From: Novosphingobium sp. PhB57 | Lineage (GTDB): Bacteria; Pseudomonadota; Alphaproteobacteria; Sphingomonadales; Sphingomonadaceae | NCBI RefSeq assembly: GCF_004342985.1 | Contig: NZ_SMBO01000012.1 | Span: 1-64,000, forward strand | DNA length: 64,000 bases | Reading direction: 5' to 3' | Shown: positions 27,658-37,950 of the stretch, piece by piece | Position numbering within the stretch: the stretch's first letter is position 1 | How the letters are laid out: each line of letters starts with the position of its first letter | The notes under the pieces: generated by a model | What the model was told of the DNA's origin: nothing | The model's database searches: none | The model's input: the letters and a program-made list of their open reading frames with translations, nothing else | Position numbers and translations under genes: made by a program

Positions 27658-29580
27658 TTACGCGCGGGCTTCGTTCACGCCGGCGCTGTTGTGGCGCAGC
27701 GCCTTGAGCACGGTGTCGACGATCTGCGGCGCATTGAGGCCGGCTTCGTCGTACTGCGTCTCGGGCTTGTCGTGGTCCTGGAACACGTCCGGCAGGCGCA
27801 TGGTGCGGATCTTGAGGCCCGCGTCGGTAAGGCCCTCGTCGCTGGCCATGGTGAGCACATGCGCGCCGAGACCGCCGATGGCGCCTTCCTCTACGGTGAC
27901 GACCACATCGTGGCTGAGCATCAGCTTGCGAATCAGCTCGGTGTCCAGCGGCTTGGCGAACCGCAAGTCTGCCACGGTGGTGGAAAGACCCTTGGCGTCC
28001 AGCAGGTCCGCGGCCTTGAGCGCTTCGCCCAGGCGCGTGCCCAGCGAGAGCAAGGCGACCTTGCTGCCTTCGCGGACCACGCGGCCCTTGCCGATTTCGA
28101 GAAGCTGCGGCGTTTCCGGCAGGGCCAGACCCACGCCATTGCCGCGCGGATAGCGGAAGGCGATCGGGCCCTTGTCATACTGCGCGGCGGTGTGGACCAT
28201 GTGGACAAGCTCCACCTCGTCGGCCGCGGCCATGACCACCATGTTCGGCAGGGTGGCCAGATAGGTCACGTCGAACGAACCGGCGTGAGTCGCACCGTCC
28301 GCACCGACCAGTCCGGCGCGATCGATGGCGAAGCGCACGGGCAGGTTCTGGATCGCCACGTCATGGACCACCTGGTCGAACGCGCGCTGGAGGAAGGTGG
28401 AATAGATCGCGCAGAACGGGCGCATGCCCTGCGCCGCCAGGCCGGCCGCGAAAGTCACCGCGTGCTGTTCGGCAATGCCGACGTCGAAGCTGCGGTTCGG
28501 GAATTGCTGGGCGAACTTGTCGAGCCCCGTGCCCGAGGGCATGGCGGCGGTGATGGCGCAGATGCGGTCGTCCTGTTCCGCCTCGGTGACCAGCGCCTTG
28601 GCGAAGACGCCGGTGTAGCTCGGCGGGCCGGCGGGGGCCTTGGCCTGCTCTCCGGTGACGACGTTGAACTTCTGCACGCCGTGATACTTGTCGGCCGCTT
28701 CCTCGGCGGGCGCGTAGCCCTTGCCCTTTTGCGTCACGACATGGACCAGGATCGGGCCTTCGGCGGCATCGCGCACGTTTTCCAGGACCGGAACCAGCGC
28801 ATCGAGGTCGTGGCCGTCGATCGGGCCAACGTAATAGAAGCCCAGTTCCTCGAACAGGGTGCCGCCCATGGCCATGCCGCGGGCGAATTCGTCGGTCTTG
28901 CGGGCGGCGGCGTGGAGCGGGCGCGGCAGACGGCGCGCGAACTTCCGGGCCAGGTCGCGCAGGCCGAGGAACCGGCCCGAGGAAACGAGCCGCGCGAGAT
29001 AGGACGACAGCCCGCCAACCGGCGGCGCGATCGACATGTCGTTGTCGTTGAGGACGACGATCAGGCGGTTTCCGGCGTCCGCGGCGTTGTTCATCGCCTC
29101 GTAGGCCATGCCGGCGCTCATCGCGCCGTCGCCGATCACGGCAATGCCGCGGCCGGGCGTGCCCTTGATCTTGTTGGCGACGGCAAAGCCGAGCGCGGCC
29201 GAGATCGAGGTGGAGCTATGGGCCGTGCCGAAGGGGTCGTATTCGCTTTCCGAACGCTTGGTGAAGCCGGAAAGTCCGCCGCCCTGGCGCAGGGTGCGGA
29301 TGCGGTCGCGGCGGCCGGTGAGGATCTTGTGGGGATAGGCCTGGTGGCCCACGTCCCAGATCAGCCGGTCCACCGGCGTATCGAACACGTAGTGGATCGC
29401 CACCGTCAGTTCGACCACGCCCAGGCCCGAGCCCAGATGGCCGCCCGTCTGCCCGACGGCAGAGATCATCTCGGTGCGAAGTTCGTCGGCCAGTTGACGC
29501 AGGTCCGAAGGCTTGAGCTTGCGGAGATCGTCAGGCGTATCGACGGTGTCGAGGAGTGGCGTTGCCGGGTTGGCTGTCAT
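27658..29580 (-). CDS. dxs: 1-deoxy-D-xylulose-5-phosphate synthase
   Basis: Joins pyruvate and glyceraldehyde-3-phosphate with thiamine diphosphate, the first step of the MEP isoprenoid pathway (carotenoids, ubiquinone, hopanoids). 640 residues. Thiamine site: [15 protein letters not shown] and [17 protein letters not shown]; second domain [19 protein letters not shown] and the C-terminal transketolase-like domain. ATG is clear. No thiamine riboswitch seen in the 216 bases upstream. Confidence 0.97.
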   Translation of the reverse strand: MTANPATPLLDTVDTPDDLRKLKPSDLRQLADELRTEMISAVGQTGGHLGSGLGVVELTVAIHYVFDTPVDRLIWDVGHQAYPHKILTGRRDRIRTLRQGGGLSGFTKRSESEYDPFGTAHSSTSISAALGFAVANKIKGTPGRGIAVIGDGAMSAGMAYEAMNNAADAGNRLIVVLNDNDMSIAPPVGGLSSYLARLVSSGRFLGLRDLARKFARRLPRPLHAAARKTDEFARGMAMGGTLFEELGFYYVGPIDGHDLDALVPVLENVRDAAEGPILVHVVTQKGKGYAPAEEAADKYHGVQKFNVVTGEQAKAPAGPPSYTGVFAKALVTEAEQDDRICAITAAMPSGTGLDKFAQQFPNRSFDVGIAEQHAVTFAAGLAAQGMRPFCAIYSTFLQRAFDQVVHDVAIQNLPVRFAIDRAGLVGADGATHAGSFDVTYLATLPNMVVMAAADEVELVHMVHTAAQYDKGPIAFRYPRGNGVGLALPETPQLLEIGKGRVVREGSKVALLSLGTRLGEALKAADLLDAKGLSTTVADLRFAKPLDTELIRKLMLSHDVVVTVEEGAIGGLGAHVLTMASDEGLTDAGLKIRTMRLPDVFQDHDKPETQYDEAGLNAPQIVDTVLKALRHNSAGVNEARA

Positions 29581-29796
29581 GTTCTGCTTCTACACGCTAC
29601 ATGTTCTGGTGTCGAATTAAGCAGTGGGCAATATGCCGGAGCCGTCCGAAAGGACAGGAAAAACGTGGCACCTGTTGCTTTGCTGCGACTCTCCGAGCCA
29701 TCGCCGGCAACTTCCGGCGCCGCTCGACCCCCGCCAGACATGGGAATCCTGCGGAAGCCGGCCAGCGTCAGCGGCCTGTTCGCAGGCCCTGCCGAC

Positions 29797-30258
29797 CTAG
29801 CTGCAGGTCGCGCAGGTTCCGCGCAGTTCGACCACCGGGCGCACCCCGGCGAAACCGGCCTGCCTGGCGGCGGCGATGAGGGCGCCGGTCAGCTTGTCGT
29901 CGTCGATATGGACGGCTTGGCCGCAGACATCGCAGATCAGGAAGATGCAGTCGTGCTGGCAGCCGGGATGGCTGTTGGCGAGGTAGGCGTTGGCGCTCTC
30001 GACCCGGCGGGCGAGATTGGTACGCACGAAGAGGTCGAGAATGCGATAGACGCTGTTCGGCGCCACGCGCTTGCCGCGCAGGGCCGAGACGCTTTCGGCC
30101 AGGTCATAGGCTGAAGCCGGACGTTCGCGTTCCGCCAGAGCGCCGAAGACGTCGGCGCGCATCTCGGTCCACTGTTCGCCGGCATCGAGAAGGGCGGCGC
30201 GGGCAGCCTCTACAAGGCCTTCGCCGGAATGTTCGTGATGATGATGCGCATTAGCCAT
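29797..30258 (-). CDS. zur: Fur-family regulator, probably the zinc repressor Zur
   Basis: 153 residues. N-terminal winged helix (PASAYDLAESVSALRGKRV, then APNSVYRILDLFVRTNLARR) and a metal-binding dimerisation domain with HPGCQHDCIFLICDVCG and CATCS: Cys109/112 and Cys149/152 make the structural zinc site. The start MANAHHHHEHSG is His-rich, common in Zur-like proteins. ATG 30258 chosen; ATG 30267 would add three residues. It most likely represses zinc uptake genes elsewhere; none are adjacent. Confidence 0.85.
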   Translation of the reverse strand: MANAHHHHEHSGEGLVEAARAALLDAGEQWTEMRADVFGALAERERPASAYDLAESVSALRGKRVAPNSVYRILDLFVRTNLARRVESANAYLANSHPGCQHDCIFLICDVCGQAVHIDDDKLTGALIAAARQAGFAGVRPVVELRGTCATCS

Positions 30259-30336
30259 GCCGCCCATATGGGCATTGGCAGGGCTGCGTGCAATTGAAAG
30301 CTGGAGGGGCGCCCAGGACGGCGCCGGATCAGGCCG

Positions 30337-30355
30337 CGGGGTCCGATAGACCCCG
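30337..30355. terminator. short hairpin between zur and the 49-residue protein gene
   Basis: CGGGGTC and GACCCCG form a 7-bp stem with a 5-base loop, lying 16 bases past the stop of the small gene on the minus strand. No T tract follows, so termination is doubtful. Confidence 0.35.
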
Positions 30356-30371
30356 GATCAGCCTGCCTGGA

Positions 30372-30521
30372 TCAGTTTACTTGCGCAGCCGCTTCGGCGG
30401 GGGGCACGAGGCCGTTGCCGATCGAGTGAGTTCCGATGCCCATCACGCCCAGCACCAGCAGCGTCCCACCGGCGAAGCCGAGGGCGAAGAAGCGGTAGAA
30501 GTCGGCCTTGAAGAGTCCCAT
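30372..30521 (-). CDS. 49-residue membrane protein
   Basis: Starts MGLFKADFYRFFALGFAGGT, one long hydrophobic helix (FFALGFAGGTLLVLGVMGIG), then a small polar tail NGLVPPAEAAAQVN. Phe-rich amphipathic N-terminus plus single helix suggests an inner-membrane peptide; I recall similar short unannotated proteins in sphingomonads but cannot name a family. GAG is the only ribosome-binding element. Confidence 0.55.
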   Translation of the reverse strand: MGLFKADFYRFFALGFAGGTLLVLGVMGIGTHSIGNGLVPPAEAAAQVN

Positions 30522-30674
30522 GACGAAAATCAGCTCATATTGATGATGTACGATTGCGTGCCGCTCACTTGGAGCGAATCGCCTTGACGTCCAGTGAATG
30601 GCGACGAGCCGCGCCCCATTCTGCGATGAACCGTTGATCGCACGGGGTGGACGGGGGGAACCGTCACAATCTCG

Positions 30675-30884
30675 TCAAGGGATCGTGCGCGCGATCACTG
30701 CCGAAGCGACGGAGACCACAACCAGCCCGGCCACGGGCAGCGCGGCACAACCGAACGGCAGTGCCAGCGCGCCGATGACCTGGTGGGGCTTGCGGATGCG
30801 GCCGAGGCGCACGAGCACGGCCGCCGTGGCCAGCCCGATCAGGAAGGCGAGGGTGACCAGCGGTCCAAGCCACATCACCCACAT
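30675..30884 (-). CDS. 69-residue two-helix membrane protein downstream of purH
   Basis: Two transmembrane helices (MWVMWLGPLVTLAFLIGLAT and LPFGCAALPVAGLVVVSVAS) with a basic loop RLGRIRKPHQ between them. AGGAGG, 6 bases before the ATG, is an excellent ribosome binding site and fixes the start. It begins 41 bases after purH on the same strand, so they may share a transcript. No family recognised. Confidence 0.7.
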   Translation of the reverse strand: MWVMWLGPLVTLAFLIGLATAAVLVRLGRIRKPHQVIGALALPFGCAALPVAGLVVVSVASAVIARTIP

Positions 30885-30925
30885 ATTCGCCTCCTGGATC
30901 GAATCTGGCCCTGAAATATCGAACC

Positions 30926-32518
30926 TCAGTGCTTGAAGTGGCGCATGCCGGTGAAGACCATGGCCAGGCCCGCCTCATCGGCAGCGGCGATGACTTCCTC
31001 GTCACGGATCGAGCCGCCCGGCTGGATCACAGCCGTAGCGCCCGCTTCGGCAGCGGCCAGCAGGCCGTCGGCGAAGGGGAAGAACGCGTCCGAAGCGACG
31101 GCAGAGCCGACCGTGCGGGCCTGAGCCCAGCCGAACTTCTCGGCGGCCTCGGCCGCCTTCATCGCGGCGATGCGCGAGGAATCGCGGCGGTTCATCTGGC
31201 CCGCGCCGATGCCGGCAGTGACGCCGTCCTTGGCATAGACGATCGCGTTCGACTTGACGTGGCGGGCCACGGTCCAGGCGAACAGGCAGTCCTTCAGTTC
31301 CTGCTCGGTCGGCGCGCGCTTGGTCACGACCTTCAGATCGCTCACGCCGATGGCGCCGGCATCGCGGCCCTGCACCAGCAGGCCGCCGGTGATCGGCTTG
31401 ACGCTCAGGCCGGGGCGGCGCGGATCGGGCAGGCCGCCGGTCAGCAGCAGGCGCAGGTTCTTCTTCTTGGCGAAGAAGGCCCGTGCTTCCTCGTCGGCGT
31501 CGGGGGCGACGACCACTTCGGTGAAGATCTGGCAGATCGCTTCGGCCGTCGGACCGTCGAGCGTGGTGTTCACCGCAACGATGCCACCGAAGGCCGAAAC
31601 GTCGTCACAGGCGAGCGCGCCCTGCCAGGCTTCGAGCAGGCTGGAACCCTGCGCCACACCGCAAGGGTTGGCGTGCTTGACGATGATCACGGCCGGGTCC
31701 TGGCTCTTGAACTCGGCTGCGAGTTCGAAGGCGGCATCGGCGTCGTTGTAGTTGTTGTAGGACAGTTCCTTGCCCTGAACCTGCTCGCCCTGGGCCAGGC
31801 CCTTGGTGAACGGGCCGACCGGCGTGTAGAGCGCGGCTTTCTGGTGCGGGTTCTCGCCATAGCGCAGCGTGGTGGCCAGGCGGCCGTTGACGCTCAGCAT
31901 CTCGGGGAACTCAAGACCCTGGTCGGTGAAGGCGAACCACTGCGAGATCATCGAATCGTAAGCGGCGGTCTGCGCGAAGGCGCGCGCGGCCAGCAGCTTG
32001 CGGAAGGCCAGGGTGGTGCCGCCGTCGGTGGTCTCCAGTTCAGAGATCAGGCCCGCATAGTCCTTCGGATCGGTGACGATGGCGACGAAGGCGTGGTTCT
32101 TCGCGGCCGAACGCACCATCGATGGGCCGCCGATGTCGATGTTCTCGATCACCTCGTCACGGTCGGCGCCCTTGGCGACGGTGGCTTCGAAGGGATAGAG
32201 GTTGACGACCACCAGGTCGATCGCGCCGATTTCGTGATCGGCCATGGCCTTGGCATGTTCCGGATTGTCGCGCACCGCCAGCAGGCCGCCGTGGACCTTG
32301 GGGTGCAGCGTCTTGACCCGGCCGTCCATCATCTCGGGGAAATCGGTGATTTCCGAAATGTCCTTCACCGCGAGGCCGGCATCGCGCAGCGCCTTGGCGG
32401 TGCCGCCGGTCGAAACCAGTTCCACGCCGCGGGCGGACAGCGCCTTGCCGAGATCGGCGAGGCCGGTCTTGTCGGAAACCGACAGCAATGCGCGGCGGAT
32501 CTGGACGGTATCGGTCAT
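30926..32518 (-). CDS. purH: bifunctional AICAR transformylase/IMP cyclohydrolase
   Basis: Last two steps of purine synthesis: formylates AICAR with 10-formyl-THF and closes the ring to IMP. 530 residues. N-terminal MGS-like domain with [14 protein letters not shown] and [17 protein letters not shown]-terminal transformylase domain with KHANPCGVA and FFPFADGLL. Start ATG clear. Confidence 0.97.
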   Translation of the reverse strand: MTDTVQIRRALLSVSDKTGLADLGKALSARGVELVSTGGTAKALRDAGLAVKDISEITDFPEMMDGRVKTLHPKVHGGLLAVRDNPEHAKAMADHEIGAIDLVVVNLYPFEATVAKGADRDEVIENIDIGGPSMVRSAAKNHAFVAIVTDPKDYAGLISELETTDGGTTLAFRKLLAARAFAQTAAYDSMISQWFAFTDQGLEFPEMLSVNGRLATTLRYGENPHQKAALYTPVGPFTKGLAQGEQVQGKELSYNNYNDADAAFELAAEFKSQDPAVIIVKHANPCGVAQGSSLLEAWQGALACDDVSAFGGIVAVNTTLDGPTAEAICQIFTEVVVAPDADEEARAFFAKKKNLRLLLTGGLPDPRRPGLSVKPITGGLLVQGRDAGAIGVSDLKVVTKRAPTEQELKDCLFAWTVARHVKSNAIVYAKDGVTAGIGAGQMNRRDSSRIAAMKAAEAAEKFGWAQARTVGSAVASDAFFPFADGLLAAAEAGATAVIQPGGSIRDEEVIAAADEAGLAMVFTGMRHFKH

Positions 32519-32643
32519 GCGGATGGCCTCGTTCTGGAACTAGCGGAGAGGGATTTTCCGCACCCTCTAGGTCGGCAGCGCCCGGGTCGCAAGAGGGGCC
32601 GCTAGCTCAGGGTGCCACAAGCCGTGGGGCCGGTCGCGGCATT

Positions 32644-34674
32644 TCACCCCATTTTCTTGATTAACCAACCGAAATTCCCGCCTCCGCGCGAGACGAGACC
32701 CTGGATCACCAGCTGCTGCGTCGCCTGGGGACGGCCCTGGCCGTCGACCCAGAGCGAATCTTCCAGGATCACTTCGCCGGCACTGCTGCGGAACTGCCAG
32801 AGACTGCCGTCGGGCAGGGCCATGCCGGCGCCCTGGCCGTCCTCGGTGAGGGCGACTTCGACTTCCGGGCCGAGGTGGAAGCGAATGGCGAAGCCCACTT
32901 TGCCGCGCTGGGCCTTGCGGCCCGCGGGGATCAGCACGTCCTCGCCGCGCAGTTCGCTGCCGTCGTCGCGCAGGATCAGGATGCGGCGGTGCGTGAGGGC
33001 GTAGCGCGCCTCGTAGCCGTTGTGGCTCGCCTCGATGCGGGTGGCGTTGCCGCCGTTTTCCTGCGTCAGCGTCTTGCGATCGATATCGACCTCGCTGACG
33101 CCGCCGCCGATGGCTCCGTTGATGAGGACGGCGGTGGAATTGGCATCGTCCAGCGTCAGCGTCGAATGGGCGGCGGTCGCGCGCAGGCCTTGTTCCAAGC
33201 GCACCGGCACCAGCCCGCCGCCGCTGGCCGCGCCGCCGCAGTTGACGATCAGGCGGTGGCCCGCGTGGGACATCTCGAAGGCCAGCGTGGAAGCGCAGCC
33301 GTAGCGGGCATGGGCGGGCAGCGGCGGCGGCGCAGTGTCGAACTGGAGGATCGACTTGTGCGCCAGCACGCGCTGATAGCCCCATTGGCGCACGTCGCGC
33401 AGCGGGCGGGTACGCACGCCGGTCGCCTTGACGAGAGCGTTGACGTCCTCTCCGTCGATCGCCCAGCCGCCCTGCCACGAACCCAGCGAACCGTCGCCGT
33501 GAGTCAGCGCCAGGAGCGGCGGAATGAGCAGTTCGATCACCCGCTCGACCGCCTTGGGCGCGTCGCGGCGGGTGGCGTGATAGCAGTTGCGCAGCCGCAC
33601 CAGGAGGGCGATCGCTTCCATCTGCGCTAGCGGGCTGCGCGAGAGCACGCCGCCGTCGTCGCCGATCAGTTCGCCCAGGGCCTTGATCAGCCCCGCCTCG
33701 CCGTAGAGGCGGCGCGGGCGACCTTCGGGCAGCAGCAGGCCGGCAGCGACGATGGCGCTCCACCCGGCGACTTCGGCGATCCCGTCTTCCGCCCGGCCGA
33801 CATGACGGTCCAGCCAGCGCGCGGTCTCGGAAATGTGCGCTAAAGTACGGTTGCGCAGGGTCTTCTCGCCCGAGAGGATCAGCGGGGCATGGGCCAGCCA
33901 GTTCATCAGCCGCGCGCCGGTGTTGCCTACGTCCCAGGCCGGACCCTTGCCCGGCTTGGCCGGCGGCTTGGGATTGGCCTGGAGCCACGCGGTGAGAATG
34001 CGCTCGGCAACCGCGGTACCTTGCTCGCGCGGGGCGCAGGCCTCCAGGTCGGTGAGCCAGGAGAAGCTGTGGACCACGCGCTCCAGCGGCGGCGTCACGC
34101 GCGACGGGCCGGCAAAATCGACTTGGGCCACGGGCGTGCGGGCGCCGTGGATCAGGAAATGTCCCGCGCGCAGGGCGGTTCCGGCGGCGGCATTGCCCGG
34201 AAGCGTGTTGCTGACCGTGGCGAGCAGCCGGGTGCGGGCCTTCTTGCCCATCGGCGCCGAGAGCATGGTGCCGGGAATGCCCAGGCGATAGGCGAAGCGG
34301 ATCAGCCGCTCGCCCGGCCCGACCGAAGGCGGCGAGAAATCGGCCAGGGCCAGCGCCCGGCCGCCCTCGATCTGCGCGACTTCCACCTGGACTTCCGCGC
34401 GGGGCGGCAGGAGGTCGGAATCGTGAAAGTCGTCGCCAGTGAAGGCGGTGATATCGGTGATGTCGGTTTCGGAACGTGTCACGGCCGGCGATCCGGTAAC
34501 GCTTTGATTCAAGACACCCTCCTCGTTACCGCCCTGAGGCCCGCCCCCCGACTTGCCTGTGAGCCCGCCTGCAAGCATGTCGCCCGACTCATCGGCTGCC
34601 TCACTTCCCGGGGAAATGGCCCGGAGCCCGTCCGGGTTCCCGTTTCGGGGACGCGGAGGGGTGTCTAGCTTCAC
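32644..34674 (-). CDS. heparinase II/III-like polysaccharide lyase family protein
   Basis: 676 residues. The C-terminal half has the beta-rich heparinase II/III-like fold: FEMSHAGHRLIVNCGGAASG, STLTLDDANSTAV and RYALTHRRILILRDDGSEL; the N-terminal half is an alpha toroid (WLDRHVGRAEDGIAEVAGWS). Substrate not deducible. The GTG start lies 4 bases after the rpe stop codon and the first ~110 residues are low-complexity, so a later start is possible. Constant neighbour of rpe and purH in related genomes as far as I recall. Confidence 0.85.
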   Translation of the reverse strand: MKLDTPPRPRNGNPDGLRAISPGSEAADESGDMLAGGLTGKSGGGPQGGNEEGVLNQSVTGSPAVTRSETDITDITAFTGDDFHDSDLLPPRAEVQVEVAQIEGGRALALADFSPPSVGPGERLIRFAYRLGIPGTMLSAPMGKKARTRLLATVSNTLPGNAAAGTALRAGHFLIHGARTPVAQVDFAGPSRVTPPLERVVHSFSWLTDLEACAPREQGTAVAERILTAWLQANPKPPAKPGKGPAWDVGNTGARLMNWLAHAPLILSGEKTLRNRTLAHISETARWLDRHVGRAEDGIAEVAGWSAIVAAGLLLPEGRPRRLYGEAGLIKALGELIGDDGGVLSRSPLAQMEAIALLVRLRNCYHATRRDAPKAVERVIELLIPPLLALTHGDGSLGSWQGGWAIDGEDVNALVKATGVRTRPLRDVRQWGYQRVLAHKSILQFDTAPPPLPAHARYGCASTLAFEMSHAGHRLIVNCGGAASGGGLVPVRLEQGLRATAAHSTLTLDDANSTAVLINGAIGGGVSEVDIDRKTLTQENGGNATRIEASHNGYEARYALTHRRILILRDDGSELRGEDVLIPAGRKAQRGKVGFAIRFHLGPEVEVALTEDGQGAGMALPDGSLWQFRSSAGEVILEDSLWVDGQGRPQATQQLVIQGLVSRGGGNFGWLIKKMG

Positions 34675-34678
34675 CGCC

Positions 34679-35341
34679 TCAATCGAGCCCCTTCAGGGTG
34701 CGGATGTTGGCGGCATATTGCGAAGGGCCGCCGCGGAACGTGGCCGAACCGGCGACGAGCACGTCGGCACCCGCCGAAACGCAGAGAGGTGCAGTCTTGG
34801 CATCGACACCGCCGTCCACTTCGAGGCGGATGTCGCGGCCCGACTTCTCGATCATCTTGCGCACGGCCTCGATCTTGCGAAGCTGGCTGGAGATGAAGCT
34901 CTGGCCGCCGAAGCCGGGGTTGACGCTCATGATCAGGACGAGGTCGATATCGTCGATCAGGTAGTCCAGCATCTTGGCCGGGGTGGCCGGGTTCAGCGAG
35001 ATACCCGCCTTCTTGCCCAGGCCGCGGATCGTCTGCACCGTGCGGTGGACGTGAGGGCCGGCTTCGGGATGAACGGTGATGTAGTCCGCACCGGCCTCGG
35101 CGAAGGCTTCGAGATAGCTGTCCACCGGCGAAATCATCAGGTGCACGTCGAAGACCTTGGCGGAATGCGGGCGCAGCGCCTTCACCACGGCCGGGCCGAT
35201 GGTGATGTTGGGTACGAAGTGGCCGTCCATGACGTCGACGTGGATCCAGTCGGCGCCGGCTTCGTCGATCGCGCGAACCTCTTCGCCCAGGCGGGCAAAG
35301 TCGGCGGAAAGGATGGAGGGCGAGATCAGCGGCGTGGTCAT
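34679..35341 (-). CDS. rpe: ribulose-phosphate 3-epimerase
   Basis: Interconverts ribulose-5-phosphate and xylulose-5-phosphate in the pentose phosphate pathway. 220 residues, TIM barrel. Motifs: [12 protein letters not shown] at the N-terminus, [16 protein letters not shown] near residue 34 with metal ligands, [15 protein letters not shown] near 135, and the C-terminal EVDGGVDA with the catalytic Asp. The ATG follows GTTCTTAACC without a clear ribosome binding site. Confidence 0.96.
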   Translation of the reverse strand: MTTPLISPSILSADFARLGEEVRAIDEAGADWIHVDVMDGHFVPNITIGPAVVKALRPHSAKVFDVHLMISPVDSYLEAFAEAGADYITVHPEAGPHVHRTVQTIRGLGKKAGISLNPATPAKMLDYLIDDIDLVLIMSVNPGFGGQSFISSQLRKIEAVRKMIEKSGRDIRLEVDGGVDAKTAPLCVSAGADVLVAGSATFRGGPSQYAANIRTLKGLD

Positions 35342-35606
35342 GGTTAAGAACGGTACTCCTCGATGCGAAGGATAGGCCACCATATCTGGGGGGTACAAGC
35401 GCGCCCGGCCCGTTTTCCACACGCCATATGGAGGAAGTTCCCTAAATCGACCGAGCGGACCGGGCTCCGCCCCTTGCAGCCGCTCCGGCGCGGTGCTTGT
35501 GGATCGCCAGTTCAGAGTGCATTCACGGCCTCGATGGCAGTGCGGCGCCAGACATTTCACGGGTTTGCTTCCCTGCAACCCTCGTGAACGAGTGACGGAA
35601 CCGGAG

Positions 35607-36104
35607 ATGAGATTGAAGTTCCCCAAGGCCCCCATCGCAGCTGCCGCCGGCCTGGCCGCGCTGGCCCTGTCGGCGCCGGCCGCGGCCCAGTATCGCGACG
35701 AAATCCGCAACGACATGAGCCAGTGCCGTTCCGGTGGCGGCCCCGCGATCATGGTTACGGTGGACGGCATCAAGTCGTCCCAGGGACGCCTGCGCGTCCA
35801 GTCCTACCGCGCCACCTCCGGCGAGTGGCTGGCGAAGGGCAAGTGGCTGAAGCGGATCGAAGTGGCCGCCAGGGCCGGGACCATGACGTTCTGCGTCCCC
35901 GTCCCGGCGCCGGGCACTTACGGCATCGCCGTGAGGCATGACGTCAACGGCAACGGCTCGACGGACATCAGCACTGACGGCGGCGCGATGTCGAACAACC
36001 CCTCGATCAATATCTTCAACCTCGGCAAGCCCAGCTACACCAAGGTCGGCGTGCCGGTGGGCAATGACGTGAAGTCGATCCGCATCCAGATGCGCTACAT
36101 GTAA
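35607..36104 (+). CDS. secreted DUF2141 protein
   Basis: 165 residues, signal peptide ending LSAPAAAQ, then a beta-rich DUF2141 domain with [38 protein letters not shown] and the short asparagine-rich loop [12 protein letters not shown]2141 proteins are secreted and of unknown role. Divergent from rpe; followed by a symmetrical terminator. Confidence 0.85.
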   Translation: MRLKFPKAPIAAAAGLAALALSAPAAAQYRDEIRNDMSQCRSGGGPAIMVTVDGIKSSQGRLRVQSYRATSGEWLAKGKWLKRIEVAARAGTMTFCVPVPAPGTYGIAVRHDVNGNGSTDISTDGGAMSNNPSINIFNLGKPSYTKVGVPVGNDVKSIRIQMRYM

Positions 36105-36116
36105 CAGATTGGATGG

Positions 36117-36136
36117 AATGCCCCCTCGGGGGCATT
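36117..36136. terminator. bidirectional terminator
   Basis: AATGCCCCC-TC-GGGGGCATT forms a 9-bp stem (with a tight loop, 7-8 bp in practice) ending in TTT; it lies between the converging DUF2141 and MobA-like genes and reads as a hairpin from either side. Confidence 0.7.
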
Positions 36137-36159
36137 TCGGCGCGTGCGTTGCCGCAGTC

Positions 36160-36945
36160 TCAGGATCCGGCGGCGGCTTCGCGGCGCTCGGCCAGGATGG
36201 CGCGTGCGTCCAGGAGGTCGGAGGGTTTGTCGACGTCGACCGCCGCCAATCCGTCGCGCGCGGCGACGAGGCGGGCCTTGAGGCCGATCCGGGTTCCCAG
36301 TCGTGCAAGCGCGGCCGCTAGGGTCAGGCGGCCGAGCACATAGCTTGCCAACATGCCGAGCCCGAGCCTGGCGGCGATGCGCCATGGGCGCTTGCGGTCC
36401 GCCTCCACCAGCTTCCACGTCTCGATCGCGGCTTCGGCGCGGGCCGTCTTCAGCAGGAACAGGTTGCAGCCCGACCAGTGGCCGTCGGCAAAGCGCAGAT
36501 AAGTGCGGCGCGATCCCGGCATAGCCGCTTCGATCGCCTGCCGCCGCGCCAGCAGCACGGAAACGTCGGCTTCCTCGGGGGTGTCGAGCAGGAAATCCCG
36601 CACCCAGTCGCCGCGCAGCAGCGCATGGTCGGAGGTCGTGACGAGCATCGGCGCGCCGAGCCGGGCGAAGCCCGCGGCCACGCTGGCGCTGGGACCGGCG
36701 GCGGCGGGGATCGTCTCGCAGCCCAGCAGTTCCGCGAGCGCGATCACGGCGGGATCGTTGGCGACCACCGCCAGGCGCGCGATCCCGGCATCGCGCAGGG
36801 CTTGGACGACATGGGCCAGCATCGGCCGGCCTTCCAGCTCCACCAAGGCCTTGTGGCTCAGGCCTTCGGCCGCTGCGACCGGATCGGGTGCGCCGGGGCG
36901 GGAACCTGCGAGAATCAGCGCGGCGGGCAAGGGAGAGGGGGTCAT
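36160..36945 (-). CDS. MobA-like nucleotidyltransferase
   Basis: 261 residues, NTP-transferase fold: N-terminal LILAGSRPGAPDPVAAAEG (a variant of LAGGRGxR) and HKALVELEGRPMLAHVVQAL; the middle carries VTTSDHALLRG, matching the metal-binding Asp loop. A hydrophobic C-terminal third (GLGMLASYVLGRLTLAAALA) suggests membrane attachment, unusual for a molybdenum cofactor protein. Third of three genes with a lipid kinase and an unknown protein (ATGA overlap with the unknown), so it may serve lipid headgroup activation and not molybdopterin (inference). Confidence 0.82.
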   Translation of the reverse strand: MTPSPLPAALILAGSRPGAPDPVAAAEGLSHKALVELEGRPMLAHVVQALRDAGIARLAVVANDPAVIALAELLGCETIPAAAGPSASVAAGFARLGAPMLVTTSDHALLRGDWVRDFLLDTPEEADVSVLLARRQAIEAAMPGSRRTYLRFADGHWSGCNLFLLKTARAEAAIETWKLVEADRKRPWRIAARLGLGMLASYVLGRLTLAAALARLGTRIGLKARLVAARDGLAAVDVDKPSDLLDARAILAERREAAAGS

Positions 36946-37895
36946 GCCGGTTTGCGCTCCATGGCCTTGCGGGTGCGCCAGACGTGCCAGAGCACGCCGG
37001 GCGCGGAAAGCACCGGATGCCGCTCGCGCCAGGGCGTGATGGTGACCGGCACGCCGGTGTGGCGCTCGATCTTCCAGGCGGCATAGCGCGCGGCGCCTTC
37101 GAACGTGGTCGAGGCTTTCAGCAGGCGCAGGACGTTGTAGGGCTTGCCCAGCCGCTGGCGGCGCTTCCACCAGTCCAGCATCCGGGTGCGGTCGCGCTCG
37201 GAAAGTTCGGGGCGGAAGGCGCCGTTCGGCAGACGCTCGAAGGCGATGTCGTCGGCGGCAAGGGCCAGCGGCAGCAAGCCGTCGAAATGTTCGCGGTTGA
37301 CGGAAAGGATCGTATCCTCGCGCCCTGCCTTCTCCACCCGGAACTCGGCGGCGTAAGTCGCGCGGAACAGGGCGCGCCAGTAGTCCTCCGCAGTGCCCGT
37401 CGCCGGCCCGAGCGCCACGGCCAGCCTGGCGGCGGTGCGGGCCGCGCCCGATACGGCGGCGGTTACGCGGCCGAGCGCGGCCTCGTCACGCTGCCAGGCG
37501 ATGCCGCTCGGCTGGACGAAGCGGGCCCAGATGGTGGTGTCCAGCCGCTCGCCGGCCGCGGCGGCGCGGAACGTATCCAGCGCCATGGTCGCCACTTTCG
37601 CGCGCAAGGGCACGCCTTCGAAGGTCCATTCGTGATAGCTGACGCGCGGCCAGATCTTCTCCGCCTGGGGGCCTTCGGTGAGGACGTAGAAGTCCAGCAC
37701 GCCTTCCAGCGATCCGGTGCGCAAGTTCGAGCCGTAGAACAGCACGGCCACGGCATTGCCGGCAGCCAGCGCAAGGCGTTCCGCGAAAGCACGGACTTCG
37801 GGCACCACGGCGCGCTGCAGCGCCTGGCCAATGCGCCCTTCCAGGTCTTGGGTCATGAAAGCATGCTCGGGCACCGGCGTGGTAAAAGCAAGCAT
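36942..37895 (-). CDS. uncharacterised protein of a lipid-headgroup gene cluster
   Basis: 317 residues, not recognised. Seen in it: YGSNLRTGSLEGVLDFYVLT near residues 54-73, which resembles the GS(x11)D motif of the minimal nucleotidyltransferase fold, though the second metal Asp is Tyr70; an all-helical C-terminal two thirds with several Trp and Arg clusters (MLDWWKRRQRLGKPYNVLRL) suited to contact with membranes. No signal peptide. Coupled to the MobA-like gene by ATGA and 55 bases after the lipid kinase stop. MTQDLEGRIG (37856) is a possible alternative start. Confidence 0.7.
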   Translation of the reverse strand: MLAFTTPVPEHAFMTQDLEGRIGQALQRAVVPEVRAFAERLALAAGNAVAVLFYGSNLRTGSLEGVLDFYVLTEGPQAEKIWPRVSYHEWTFEGVPLRAKVATMALDTFRAAAAGERLDTTIWARFVQPSGIAWQRDEAALGRVTAAVSGAARTAARLAVALGPATGTAEDYWRALFRATYAAEFRVEKAGREDTILSVNREHFDGLLPLALAADDIAFERLPNGAFRPELSERDRTRMLDWWKRRQRLGKPYNVLRLLKASTTFEGAARYAAWKIERHTGVPVTITPWRERHPVLSAPGVLWHVWRTRKAMERKPA

Positions 37896-37950
37896 GCCGG
37901 TGCCACAAACCTGGCCAAAAAGTGAGAGGAGAGGGGCCGGATCCGGCGGA

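Noticed and set aside
29581-29796. Riboswitch upstream of dxs
   Set aside because: No thiamine-pyrophosphate riboswitch sequence elements were found in the gap.
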